NCBI GenBank assembly: GCA_017448455.1
Contig: JAFSLL010000175.1
Location: forward strand, 1-55,990
Direction: 5' to 3'
Length of the DNA: 55,990 nt
Origin: Oscillospiraceae bacterium
Lineage (GTDB): Bacteria; Bacillota; Clostridia; Oscillospirales; Oscillospiraceae
A program made the position numbers and the translations under genes. A model generated the notes under the pieces. That model did no database searches. It was not told the DNA's origin and saw only the letters and a program-made list of their open reading frames with translations. This document shows positions 31,014 through 38,780 of this stretch, piece by piece; the first letter of the stretch is position 1; each line of letters starts with the position of its first letter.

Positions 31014-31546
31014 CAATTCTTCTCTCCTGCCGGTTCCGCAATCACAGACCAGGCTTCAATCAACCGTTCGAGAGACCAGGCTGCGTTGGCCGGACTGGTG
31101 GAAGGAAGACACACCGCATCCCGGCCGGTCAGGGGGAGAAGATATTTCTCATAAAGACGGAATGCGGTTTTTCCGTTTACGTAAATCTGTCGGATCTCCG
31201 CTCCGTCCAGAATCGGACGGATGTCATTGGCAACAGCGTCCCGGATGCTGCTGTCGGACGAACCGACGATGCTGCAGGAGGCGATGACATCCCATGCGGC
31301 AATTCGGTGACGCAGCAGGAAGGCGCGCCTCTCCTCGACTGTTTTTGGAAACGCGTCCGAAAAAACAGCGGAAACGACATGCCAGAAACGGTTCTGAGGG
31401 TGGCCGTAAAAGAAGGCCATTTCCCGTGACTTGACCGACGGAAAACTGCCCAGAATCAGAATTCTGGACTGTCCGTTCCAGGTCGGCGGAAAAGGATGAA
31501 CAAGCCGCTCGCGGGCAGCTTGTTCAGAGAAACGGTTTGTATCCAT
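31013..31546 (-). CDS. DNA-deoxyinosine/uracil glycosylase family protein
   Basis: A 177-residue member of the uracil-DNA glycosylase superfamily, of the DNA-deoxyinosine glycosylase kind: RILILGSFPSVKSREMAFFYGHPQNRFWHVVSAVF fits the motif I block (GSFPS..S), and CLPSTSPANAAWS fits the motif II block. It would remove deaminated bases from DNA for base-excision repair. It starts at a TAATG overlap with the stop of the formate-channel gene, so it is translationally coupled as the last gene of the THF-riboswitch operon. The link with folate is not obvious; thymidylate and purine supply affect uracil/hypoxanthine in DNA, but this is only a thought. Confidence 0.85.
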   Translation of the reverse strand: MDTNRFSEQAARERLVHPFPPTWNGQSRILILGSFPSVKSREMAFFYGHPQNRFWHVVSAVFSDAFPKTVEERRAFLLRHRIAAWDVIASCSIVGSSDSSIRDAVANDIRPILDGAEIRQIYVNGKTAFRLYEKYLLPLTGRDAVCLPSTSPANAAWSLERLIEAWSVIAEPAGEKN

Positions 31547-32181
31547 TATTTGTCCGTCTTCAAACGGATCAGCCGGTGGAGGTTGGCAAAGAGAAGCCCT
31601 CCAACGGCATTTCCGAGGCTGATGACCAGCACGCAGATGACAGCCCTGCCTGACCAGGCGCCGGCCATCCAGAAATAGAACATGTCCGCCACACAGTGTT
31701 CCGTACCGGCAAGGATAAAAACCATTACGCCGAAGAAAAGAGAGAGGTATTTCCCCAGCTCATGCGGATTGTTCTTAAATCCTTCTACGGCGATATAGAT
31801 GAAAATATTACAGAGCACGCCAAGGAAAAACAGACTTATAAGACTGTCATTGAGTTTGATCTGACAGAGGGCCATCGCCTTTTCCTGCAGCGCCGGACCA
31901 TTGCGGGTCAGAGACGCGCAGCCTGCGGTAAGACCGGTTCCGATCAGATTTCCCAGCCAGATAATCGGCAGCATGAGCGCATAGGCGCGGTCATTCTGCA
32001 GCGCATAGCACACCTTGCCGGTAAAAAGATGAAAACCGAAGCTGCAGACACAGAAAAGACCGATCGTAAAGAGCGCCGAACCGACAATGCGGTTATCCGT
32101 GGGGAGAAAGACCAGACCGCCGAAACCGATGCAGAGTCCGGCCAGAACTGAAGAGATGAATACTTGAAAAGACGGCTTCAT
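31546..32181 (-). CDS. Formate/nitrite transporter family channel
   Basis: A 211-residue, roughly six-helix FNT-family channel (FocA/NirC relatives), which conducts formate or similar small anions. Visible family features are the first-helix GLCIGFGGLVFL, the FHLFTGKVCYAL segment, LFFLGVLCNIFIYIAVEG and the GTEHCVADMFYFWMAG block. It overlaps both neighbours: ATGA with the cyclodeaminase-like gene upstream, and one base with the glycosylase. Position in a folate operon supports formate, the carbon source for 10-formyl-THF, as substrate (inference). Confidence 0.88.
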   Translation of the reverse strand: MKPSFQVFISSVLAGLCIGFGGLVFLPTDNRIVGSALFTIGLFCVCSFGFHLFTGKVCYALQNDRAYALMLPIIWLGNLIGTGLTAGCASLTRNGPALQEKAMALCQIKLNDSLISLFFLGVLCNIFIYIAVEGFKNNPHELGKYLSLFFGVMVFILAGTEHCVADMFYFWMAGAWSGRAVICVLVISLGNAVGGLLFANLHRLIRLKTDK

Positions 32182-32810
32182 TTTTGTGACCTCAAATGAC
32201 TCATGACGGCATCCGAAACAGCCTGAGAACGGGGAAGAAAATCCCGCAGCATCTCAGAAGCCGCACGCGAAAAATCTTCACTTTCCGGATCTTTGGGGAG
32301 AAGACGCGTGTTGACAAAGACGTTCATCGCTGCCGCTTCCATCGCGCAGCGGGCGGCAAGCGCGGCGCAGCCCACATCGGAGAGCAGAAGCACGCTGCAT
32401 TTATCATAGAGCTCTTCCAGCAGCAGGACCACATCGCAGCATCGCTGCATCATTTCAAACGGCGCTCTGCACGCGTCCAGTGTTGCGGCCCGCAGCCTCT
32501 CTTCATAGTTGGGGCTGTCTTTCCCCAGCGAGTAGACACGGGAGAGCGGTTCGAAAGCAGCCGCATCCTCATCAATCAGCTCCAGAAAACGCAGTCGCAG
32601 CACATTCATCTCCGCGATAACAAACAGATGCGTCTTTTCGTAAGAAAGATACTTCTTTTTGCCGAGGGTCAGATTTGCTGCCATTGCGCCAAGGGCGGCA
32701 GCCAGGGATCCGATCAGCGCGGCAGCGCCGCCTCCGCCTGGAACGGGGGCCTTGGACATGAGTTCTTCGGTAAAGCGAAATGCGTCAAGCGCCGACAGAC
32801 GGTCTGACAT
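32178..32810 (-). CDS. Cyclodeaminase/cyclohydrolase family protein (FchA-like)
   Basis: A 210-residue all-helical protein of the formiminotransferase-cyclodeaminase/FchA family, which acts on formimino- or methenyl-tetrahydrofolate. The N-terminal APVPGGGGAAALIGSLAAALGAMAANLT motif is the folate-binding signature. ATG 32810 (after AAAGGA) is chosen; it lies inside the 3' end of the folC-fau gene (26-base overlap), so the two are coupled. Together with Fau it supplies the 5-formyl/5,10-methenyl/10-formyl-THF interconversions. Confidence 0.88.
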   Translation of the reverse strand: MSDRLSALDAFRFTEELMSKAPVPGGGGAAALIGSLAAALGAMAANLTLGKKKYLSYEKTHLFVIAEMNVLRLRFLELIDEDAAAFEPLSRVYSLGKDSPNYEERLRAATLDACRAPFEMMQRCCDVVLLLEELYDKCSVLLLSDVGCAALAARCAMEAAAMNVFVNTRLLPKDPESEDFSRAASEMLRDFLPRSQAVSDAVMSHLRSQK

Positions 32811-34611
32811 GGCACGAAGTCCTTTCTTCTGTGATGACGGCATCAATCGGAACATCATATTCATCCGTACAGACTTTCTTGAGGTGCTGCGCCTCAAAAG
32901 CGGTCAGGATCTTACAGGCGTGGGTGCATTGCGGGAGATAACGGTCATAATATCCCGCACCCATGCCGAGCCGGTTCCCGTCTCCGTCAAAGCCGGCACA
33001 GGGACAGAGAACCAGATCAATGCTGTCAGGCGGGAAAACGACAGCCTGTTCCCTGACGGGGACGGTAATTCCGAAGCGGTCTGTTTCCCAGGCACCGCCG
33101 GGCTTCAGCGCAAGCATGTGATCCCGGTCTTCACAGTAGGGATAGAGCAGAGTTTTGCCGTCCAGCTCCGCCTGAGCGGCAAAAGCCGAGAGGTCCGGCT
33201 CGCTTCCGAAAGCACGGAAAAGGAAGATGTTCCGGGCGTTCCGGTAAGCCTCTGTGGATAACAGTTTCTGACAGATTCGGAGCGAAGCATCCGTGCGCTC
33301 CTCAACCGGGATCCTGTCGCGAATCCGCAAAACGCTTTTGCGCTGCTTTTTTTTCAGGAGTTTCGGAAAAACAGTACGGACATGTCCCGCGAGATAGAGG
33401 GAACCGAAGGCGATCACTGTCTCTTCGGTCTGGAGTGCGTAACGGACACCGTCGTCAATGCTTTCAAAAGCGGAGGCTGCATAACCCATATCGCGGATGG
33501 TCTCCGCAAGCTCAGCTGCCTGCAGCGCACGGGTACTGTCCGGGGTGACACAGAGAAAAGCTTTTGCATACGGGCTGATCAGACGCAGAATCTGACGGTA
33601 ATCTTTGTCGGCCAGAACGCCGATCAGAAATGTGATTTTTTCACCCGGGAGATAATCTTCCAGATTCCGGGCCAGCGCTTCCGCGCATTGCGGGTTATGT
33701 CCGCCGTCCAGAATAAAGAGCGGCTTTCGCCAGAGAATTTCAAAGCGTGCCGGCCATTGGACCGATCGGAGACCTTCTGTGACTGCGGCTTCCGGAATAT
33801 CCCAGCCACGGTCGCGCAGCGCGTGAATCGTCTCCAGAACCACCCCGGCGTTTCGAAGCTGATGTGCCCCGAGAAGGGAGACCTCATACTCCCTGTCGTT
33901 CCACCGAAAACGCTGTCCGTTCAGATCGTGGAAAAGAGACAGCAGCTCACGCTCCGAGGATACCCGAAACGGCACCTGCTTCTCTTCACAGATCCGTTCC
34001 AGAGTCCCTATGACTTCAGGGGCTGAATCGTAAAGCACCGCGGTACAGCCGGGCTTGATAATGCCGCCTTTGGTGGAGGCAATTTCTTCAAGTGTGCTTC
34101 CCAGGTATTCCGTGTGCTCCAGACCGATATTCGTGATCACCGCCGTTTCGGGGCAGTCAATGACATTGGTGGAATCGAGCTCGCCGCCCATTCCGACCTC
34201 CAGCACCACCAGATCACAGTGCTGCTCGGCATAATAGAGCATGGCGATGGCGGTGACGAGCTCAAACTGACTGGGGTGATCCGCCATGGCATCCGCGCAG
34301 ATACGAACCCTCTCGGTGATCCGAGCCAGATCCTCACCAGGGATGTTCATGCCGTTGATTTGTATGCGCTCACAGAAATCCTGAATATAGGGGGAAATGT
34401 ACAGCCCGGTCCGGTATCCTGCCGCGCGCAGAATGGCATCCAGCATGGCACAGGTGGAACCTTTGCCGTTGCTTCCGGCAACGTGGACAAACTTCAAATC
34501 CCTTTGCGGATCACCCAGAGCGTGTAGAAGCTCCCTTGTACGGCCGAGGCCGAGCCGGGTGGTGCTCCAGGTGTAGTTTTCTATATAGGCGATCGCTTCC
34601 GGTGCTGTCAT
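32785..34611 (-). CDS. Fused folylpolyglutamate synthase and 5-formyl-THF cyclo-ligase
   Basis: A 608-residue fusion. The N-terminal part (to about 415) is FolC: VAGSNGKGSTCAMLD (ATP loop), SPYIQDFCERIQING, LEVGMGGELDSTNV, and DGGHNPQC, adding glutamates to folates. The C-terminal 190 residues are 5-formyltetrahydrofolate cyclo-ligase: KKKQRKSVLRIRD start, SEPDLSAFAAQA, and the family signature GMGAGYYDRYL, forming 5,10-methenyl-THF from 5-formyl-THF. Both are ATP-dependent folate enzymes; the fusion ties folate retention to salvage. ATG 34611 overlaps the folT stop (ATGA). Symbols of the separate enzymes are folC and fau (ygfA). Confidence 0.93.
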   Translation of the reverse strand: MTAPEAIAYIENYTWSTTRLGLGRTRELLHALGDPQRDLKFVHVAGSNGKGSTCAMLDAILRAAGYRTGLYISPYIQDFCERIQINGMNIPGEDLARITERVRICADAMADHPSQFELVTAIAMLYYAEQHCDLVVLEVGMGGELDSTNVIDCPETAVITNIGLEHTEYLGSTLEEIASTKGGIIKPGCTAVLYDSAPEVIGTLERICEEKQVPFRVSSERELLSLFHDLNGQRFRWNDREYEVSLLGAHQLRNAGVVLETIHALRDRGWDIPEAAVTEGLRSVQWPARFEILWRKPLFILDGGHNPQCAEALARNLEDYLPGEKITFLIGVLADKDYRQILRLISPYAKAFLCVTPDSTRALQAAELAETIRDMGYAASAFESIDDGVRYALQTEETVIAFGSLYLAGHVRTVFPKLLKKKQRKSVLRIRDRIPVEERTDASLRICQKLLSTEAYRNARNIFLFRAFGSEPDLSAFAAQAELDGKTLLYPYCEDRDHMLALKPGGAWETDRFGITVPVREQAVVFPPDSIDLVLCPCAGFDGDGNRLGMGAGYYDRYLPQCTHACKILTAFEAQHLKKVCTDEYDVPIDAVITEERTSCHVRPSVGA

Positions 34612-35120
34612 GCGGAGACCTTCTTTCCGTAGCGTGCAGTCACTTTTGCTACTGCCTGAATGCAGACCAGCTGCACGACGGTCAGAATCAGGCACTGAAC
34701 GATTCTGGTAGCCAGCAGCGGCACATAGGGAGAGCCGTATAGGATGGAGATCCAGAGTGTGTTCAGGAAAAGGCTTAGAATAAACTGATTAATGCCGACG
34801 GCAGCGATACTGTGCCACCAGTTCTGGTTTTTGTGCAGGAAAAAGCCGAATACAAGGCCGGTAAGAAAAGCGGTCAGGGTAAAACCGGGGAAATACGCGC
34901 CGATGGGGAAGAGAAGTGCGCCGATAAAATCTCCCAGCGCGGCGACCGTACCGGCCTCCAGCGGCCCGAACAGAATGGCCGCGACAAGCACCGGGACAAA
35001 ACTGAAGCCGATCTTAATGTTCCAGGCGCTGATGGAGAGAAAGCGGGAGAGAACAATTTCCAATGCAATCAGCAGCGCAAGGATTGTGAGTGTTCTGGTG
35101 GAAAACCTGGTTTTTGACAT
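34608..35120 (-). CDS. folT: ECF transporter folate-binding subunit
   Basis: A 170-residue S component of an energy-coupling-factor transporter, about six helices: LTILALLIALEIVLSRFLSI, VPVLVAAILFGPLEAG, DFIGALLFPIGAYFPGFTLTAFLTG. The FPIGAYFPGFT stretch is typical of FolT. It needs the shared EcfA/EcfT module, which is not in the window. ATG 35120 is preceded by AAGGGGTG, which sits in the 13-bp hairpin 35127-35161, so the THF riboswitch upstream should control its translation. It is first of five overlapping genes of folate and one-carbon metabolism. Confidence 0.93.
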   Translation of the reverse strand: MSKTRFSTRTLTILALLIALEIVLSRFLSISAWNIKIGFSFVPVLVAAILFGPLEAGTVAALGDFIGALLFPIGAYFPGFTLTAFLTGLVFGFFLHKNQNWWHSIAAVGINQFILSLFLNTLWISILYGSPYVPLLATRIVQCLILTVVQLVCIQAVAKVTARYGKKVSA

Positions 35121-35126
35121 AAACAG

Positions 35127-35161
35127 CACCCCTTTCGTGACGGGATGCCACGAAAGGGGTG
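35127..35161 (-). promoter_or_regulatory. SD-sequestering hairpin of the THF riboswitch
   Basis: Minus-strand CACCCCTTTCGTG (35149-35161) pairs perfectly over 13 bp with CACGAAAGGGGTG (35127-35139). The latter contains the folT Shine-Dalgarno sequence (AAGGGG). No U-run follows. This is a translational expression platform: forming the hairpin hides the ribosome binding site. Confidence 0.85.
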
Positions 35162-35180
35162 ACGGACACACCTCTTGTGG

Positions 35181-35274
35181 CAGCGGATGCGGACAAGCAC
35201 CGCGTACAAAACTGTACTTCGTCCGGCGGCGACCTCCCATCCGCCGGCACTTGACGCGCTTGTCCTACTCTGAC
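35181..35274 (-). promoter_or_regulatory. THF-I riboswitch aptamer
   Basis: The minus strand matches the tetrahydrofolate riboswitch: GAGTAG, then an 8-bp helix GGACAAGC / GCTTGTCC, GCGTCAAGTG, a hairpin CCGGCGG / CCGCCGG enclosing ATGGGAGGTCG, then ACGAAGTAC, GCGGTG and the closing GCATCCGCTG. These conserved blocks occur in the right order and spacing. THF riboswitches are known before folT, folC and fchA-type genes in Firmicutes, exactly the genes downstream. Confidence 0.94.
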
Positions 35275-35280
35275 GGGGAC

Positions 35281-35309
35281 AGTATATACGATTGTTTGCG
35301 GTTTTTCAA
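35281..35309 (-). promoter_or_regulatory. Sigma-A promoter of the folate operon
   Basis: Minus-strand TTGAAA (35304-35309) and TATACT (35281-35286), 17-base spacer, placing the start right at the 5' edge of the THF aptamer. Confidence 0.85.
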
Positions 35310-35436
35310 TGATTTCTCTGCTTGGGAGAAGCACTATTTCTGTAAAAAAACTGTGACTTGCCCAAACACGTCCGAGACGATATAATAAGGATCCGGGAAC
35401 GCAAAAAGCATTTCCGGACCGAACAGGAGTGATCAG

Positions 35437-36282
35437 ATGAAAAAAGGGCTGATTATGGAAGGTGGCGCCATGCGGGGCATGTTTACCTGCGGCGTTCTGG
35501 ACGTGATGATGGAAAATGACGTCCGTTTTGACGGCGCGGCAGGGATTTCTGCCGGCGCGGTCTTTGGCTGCAACTTCAAATCCGGTCAGATCGGACGCGC
35601 GCTCCGCTACAACAAACAATACGGCAGAGATCCGCGTTACTGCAGCATATGGTCTCTTCTGACAACCGGAGATCTGTACGGAGCGGATTTCTGTTACCGG
35701 GAATTGCCGGATGTTCTAGATCCTTTTGACCGCGTCGCTTTTCAGGAAAATCCACTGGAGTTCTATATCGGCGCCGCTGATATCGATACCGCAGAACCGG
35801 TCTATCACCTTTGTACGGATGGCGGGAAAACCGATATGGACTGGATGCGGGCATCCGCATCGCTTCCCATGGTTTCCCGTCCGGTGGAGGTGGACGGATA
35901 CCGTCTTCTGGACGGAGGAATTGTAGACCCTGTACCGTATCGCTTTATGGAGAAACAGGGGTATGACCGAAACGTCCTCATTTTGACCCAGCCGAGAGGC
36001 TATCGGAAAAAGAAAGCTGCGATGATTCCACTGATGAGGATTGTCCTGCGGAAGCTTCCAAAAGTCTTGGAGGCGATGGAAGTACGGCACAGTTGCTACA
36101 ACCGTCAGATGGATGAAATTGATGAGATAGAGGATTCGGGCAGGAGTTTGGTAATTCGCCCGCCGGCGGCGCTTGGCATCCGGAGAACAGAGGGGGATCC
36201 GCAGGAACTGGAACGGGTTTACCAGATTGGAAGGCGGGAGGCCGAAAAGCGCCTTTCAGAGATCCTTGCTTTTCTGGGCTGA
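35437..36282 (+). CDS. Patatin-like phospholipase
   Basis: A 281-residue cytosolic patatin-family lipid acyl hydrolase. Visible: the oxyanion loop EGGAMRGMFTCGVLD, the nucleophile elbow GISAGA with Ser38, and the catalytic Asp159 in LLDGGIVDPVP, making the Ser-Asp dyad. It resembles the YjjU-like group common in Firmicutes. AACAGGAG precedes ATG 35437. It stands alone, convergent with the prolyl-tRNA editing gene. Confidence 0.9.
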   Translation: MKKGLIMEGGAMRGMFTCGVLDVMMENDVRFDGAAGISAGAVFGCNFKSGQIGRALRYNKQYGRDPRYCSIWSLLTTGDLYGADFCYRELPDVLDPFDRVAFQENPLEFYIGAADIDTAEPVYHLCTDGGKTDMDWMRASASLPMVSRPVEVDGYRLLDGGIVDPVPYRFMEKQGYDRNVLILTQPRGYRKKKAAMIPLMRIVLRKLPKVLEAMEVRHSCYNRQMDEIDEIEDSGRSLVIRPPAALGIRRTEGDPQELERVYQIGRREAEKRLSEILAFLG

Positions 36283-36303
36283 AGCCGCATCGAAGAAACC
36301 GGA

Positions 36304-36858
36304 TCAGTCAACTTCCCAGGGGAGATCGACAAAAAGCGGCTCATGGCCGAGCGCGGGCAGAATCTTCTCCATCAGATCCGCCGTGCGGAAGCGGAGACTG
36401 CTGGTGTTCAGACAGGGATGACAGCCGAAGTACTCATCCTTCAGCAGATCCCGGTCAACCAGCAGGCGGACGCACCGGTTCCGATCATTTATCAGACCGA
36501 GGACGCTGACCGATCCCGGTTCCAGGCCCAGGTATTCTTCCATATGTCCGGCATCGGCAAAGCTCAGACGGGCGCTCCCGATCTGTTTGGAAAGCAGCTT
36601 CGTCTTGAAGGGTTTCTGCCCCGGCATGATCAGCAGATAGAAATTCGTCTGCTGTCGGTTGCAGAGGAACAGGTTTTTGCAGATTTTACAGCCGAGAAGG
36701 CCTTCAACCTGCTCGCAGTCCTCAATGGAGTCCGCGTGTTCGTGGTCAACCCGGAAAAACGCAACATTCAGTTTCTCCAGCAGATCATAACAACGTTCTT
36801 CCCGCGGGCTGCGCGCCTCAGCGGGACGTCCGGTATACAGATGATGATCGTAATTCAT
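36304..36858 (-). CDS. Prolyl-tRNA editing protein (PrdX/YbaK-like)
   Basis: A 184-residue free-standing editing domain that deacylates mischarged tRNA(Pro) (Ala- or Cys-tRNA). The fold is recognised from FFRVDHEHADSIEDCEQVEGLLG, CKICKNLFLCNRQQTNFYLLIMPGQKPFKTKLLSKQIG and the GLEPGSVSVLGLINDRN block characteristic of the ProXp/PrdX group. Divergent from the DUF364 gene by only 42 bases, so promoters overlap. No proline reductase genes are near, so the prdX name is not justified by context. Confidence 0.88.
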   Translation of the reverse strand: MNYDHHLYTGRPAEARSPREERCYDLLEKLNVAFFRVDHEHADSIEDCEQVEGLLGCKICKNLFLCNRQQTNFYLLIMPGQKPFKTKLLSKQIGSARLSFADAGHMEEYLGLEPGSVSVLGLINDRNRCVRLLVDRDLLKDEYFGCHPCLNTSSLRFRTADLMEKILPALGHEPLFVDLPWEVD

Positions 36859-36900
36859 AAAATGCTCCTATCCCTGTAGAGATGAAAGAGAGGCCAAAAC

Positions 36901-37626
36901 GTGGCAGATATGCAGTATTATGAAATCCTGACAGCGGGACTTCCGGATAAGCTAAGCATTGCGCGGCTGGTATACGGTGTTTCCTGGACAGCTGCCGTCC
37001 TCAGCGACGGGCGCACCGGTGTCGCCATGCATACCATTGGGGAAAGCCGGCCGCGGTTATTCACAACACTGATCGGCCTTCCGCTCTGTGAAGCGGGCAA
37101 AGCGGTGTTTTCCTGGAACATGGAAGAAGCCGGAGAGGCGCTTGCGGCGATCAATGCTTATTACAACCATCCGGGCTGCGGTTTTGTCCGTCAGGAGGTC
37201 AAAACGCTTGACGGCATTGATCTGGCAGGAAGAACCGTCGGGATGATCGGCCACATGATCGGCCACAGCAACATTACCGAAGAGCTGCTGCGCCCCGCGA
37301 AGAATGTGTATATTATGGACAGAGAACCGAAACCCGGTGATTATCCGGACAGCGCCTGTGAATACTTTTTGCCGAGCTGCGATCTGGTCATCATCACCGG
37401 CAGCGCTGCCATCAACAAGACCCTGCCCCGCCTGCTGGAGCTCAGCCGAAATGCGGAAGTGGTTCTTGCCGGGCCAAGCGTGACCTGCAAGCCCTCTTTA
37501 CTGGAGCTCGGAATCCGGCGGCTGAACGCGAGAGTAATCACAGACCCGGAGCCGATGCTCCTGGCCATTCCGGAAAAAAGGATGTCGATCAACGCCTGGT
37601 CGGTTCCGGCTCAGATCGGAGAATAA
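36901..37626 (+). CDS. DUF364 (DUF4213-type) protein
   Basis: A 241-residue protein of the DUF364/DUF4213 family. The N-terminal part has YGVSWTAAVLSDGRTGVAMHT; the C-terminal Rossmann-like domain has TVGMIGHMIGHSN and LVIITGSAAINKTLPRLLELS. Family members are linked to heavy-metal or molybdenum-related chelation by structure, but function is unproven. Start: GTG 36901 after GAGAGG, or the ATG at 36910; both are possible. Confidence 0.75.
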   Translation: MADMQYYEILTAGLPDKLSIARLVYGVSWTAAVLSDGRTGVAMHTIGESRPRLFTTLIGLPLCEAGKAVFSWNMEEAGEALAAINAYYNHPGCGFVRQEVKTLDGIDLAGRTVGMIGHMIGHSNITEELLRPAKNVYIMDREPKPGDYPDSACEYFLPSCDLVIITGSAAINKTLPRLLELSRNAEVVLAGPSVTCKPSLLELGIRRLNARVITDPEPMLLAIPEKRMSINAWSVPAQIGE

Positions 37627-37635
37627 ACCGGCGGG

Positions 37636-38673
37636 TTACAGGAGAGCCAGCAGCTTCTCAACGTCTTCGTCGGTAGTTGCCCAGCTGGTGGCGATACGCA
37701 TCACCGTGTGGGAGTCGTCCGTTTTCTCGAAAAACGCCAGCTCGGCCTTCTCCGTGAGTCGGTTCAGCTGCGAGGGACTGAGCGTAATGAAGATCTGGTT
37801 GGTCGGCGTGTCATATGTCAGACAGTAACCCTGCTCACGCAGGCGCGCGCGGATGCGGTCTGCCGCCGCTATCGCGGTTCTGCCCAGCTCCCTGTACAGT
37901 CCGTCGGTAAACAGCGTCTCGAACTGAATCCCGGTGATATGGCCTTTTGCCAGCAGAGCGCCATGCTGTTTGACCATGGTAAAGAAATGCGGAACCGTTC
38001 CCGGAGTCGGGAACACAACGGCCTCGCCGAAAAGCGCGCCGCATTTGGTTCCGCCGATGTAAAACACATCACAGAGCCGTGCCAGATCCGAGAGGGAAAC
38101 GTCATTTTCCGGGCAGGCGAGCGCATAGGCAAGCCGCGCGCCGTCAACATGCAGAAAGATCCGGTAAGAACGGCAGACTGCGCTGATGGCTTCCAGTTCC
38201 GAGAGCGAGTAGAGCGTGCCGTATTCCGTCGGCTGGGAGAGATAGACGCCCCCGGGCATCACCATATGTTCGTGGTTTCCGTCCTGCCAGTAGGCTTCCA
38301 GACAGCTGCGGATGGCATCCGCGCTGATTTTCCCGTTTTGGTGAAGAATGGTAAGGACCTTGTGCCCGCCGTGCTCAATGGCCCCGGCTTCGTGCACGCT
38401 GACGTGCCCGGTATCCGCTGCGATCACACCCTGGTAAGGCTTCAGCATGGTGTCCAGAATAACGGCATTCGCCTGTGTTCCGCCGACAAGAAAATGGATT
38501 TCCGCTTCCGGCGCCAGACATGCCTGCCGAATCAGCCTCCTCGCGTTCTCGGAGAAGCGGTCAGTTCCGTATCCGGGGGATTTCGTCAGGTTGTTTTCCA
38601 GCAGCCTGCGAAGAATAGCAGGGTGAGCGCCTTCCTGATAGTCTGAAGCAAAATACAGTTTATCATCAACCAC
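37636..38673 (-). CDS. ltaE: Low-specificity threonine aldolase family protein
   Basis: A 345-residue PLP enzyme of the beta-eliminating lyase/threonine aldolase group, splitting L-threonine (and allo-threonine) to glycine and acetaldehyde. Motifs: SDYQEGAHPAILRRLLE, GGTQANAVILDTMLK, HVSVHEAGAIEHGGHK, HVDGARLAYAL with the PLP Asp, and the PLP lysine in YIGGTKCGALFGE. The start region has an extended -10 promoter (TGCTATAAT, 38707-38712 on the complement). Convergent with DUF364, nine bases apart. Confidence 0.9.
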   Translation of the reverse strand: MVDDKLYFASDYQEGAHPAILRRLLENNLTKSPGYGTDRFSENARRLIRQACLAPEAEIHFLVGGTQANAVILDTMLKPYQGVIAADTGHVSVHEAGAIEHGGHKVLTILHQNGKISADAIRSCLEAYWQDGNHEHMVMPGGVYLSQPTEYGTLYSLSELEAISAVCRSYRIFLHVDGARLAYALACPENDVSLSDLARLCDVFYIGGTKCGALFGEAVVFPTPGTVPHFFTMVKQHGALLAKGHITGIQFETLFTDGLYRELGRTAIAAADRIRARLREQGYCLTYDTPTNQIFITLSPSQLNRLTEKAELAFFEKTDDSHTVMRIATSWATTDEDVEKLLALL

Positions 38674-38706
38674 GTGGCATCCTTCTTTCCGAAATAGAGT
38701 GAAGGT

Positions 38707-38715
38707 ATTATAGCA
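38707..38715 (-). promoter_or_regulatory. Extended -10 promoter of the threonine aldolase gene
   Basis: The minus strand reads TGCTATAAT, an extended -10 element with TATAAT at 38707-38712; the -35 region is weak. The start would be about 25 bases before the aldolase start codon. Confidence 0.55.
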
Positions 38716-38780
38716 TAGGTCTCATGAAAAAAGAAAGAGCCCGTTTTCGGGCTGAGATATAATAGAAGGAGAAAAAAACC

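Noticed and set aside
38736-38763. AGCCCG/CGGGCT hairpin and TATAAT just before the GH13 gene
   Set aside because: The TATAAT would start transcription within or just after the SD and has no -35 partner; the hairpin lacks a U-run. Not strong enough to call a promoter or terminator.
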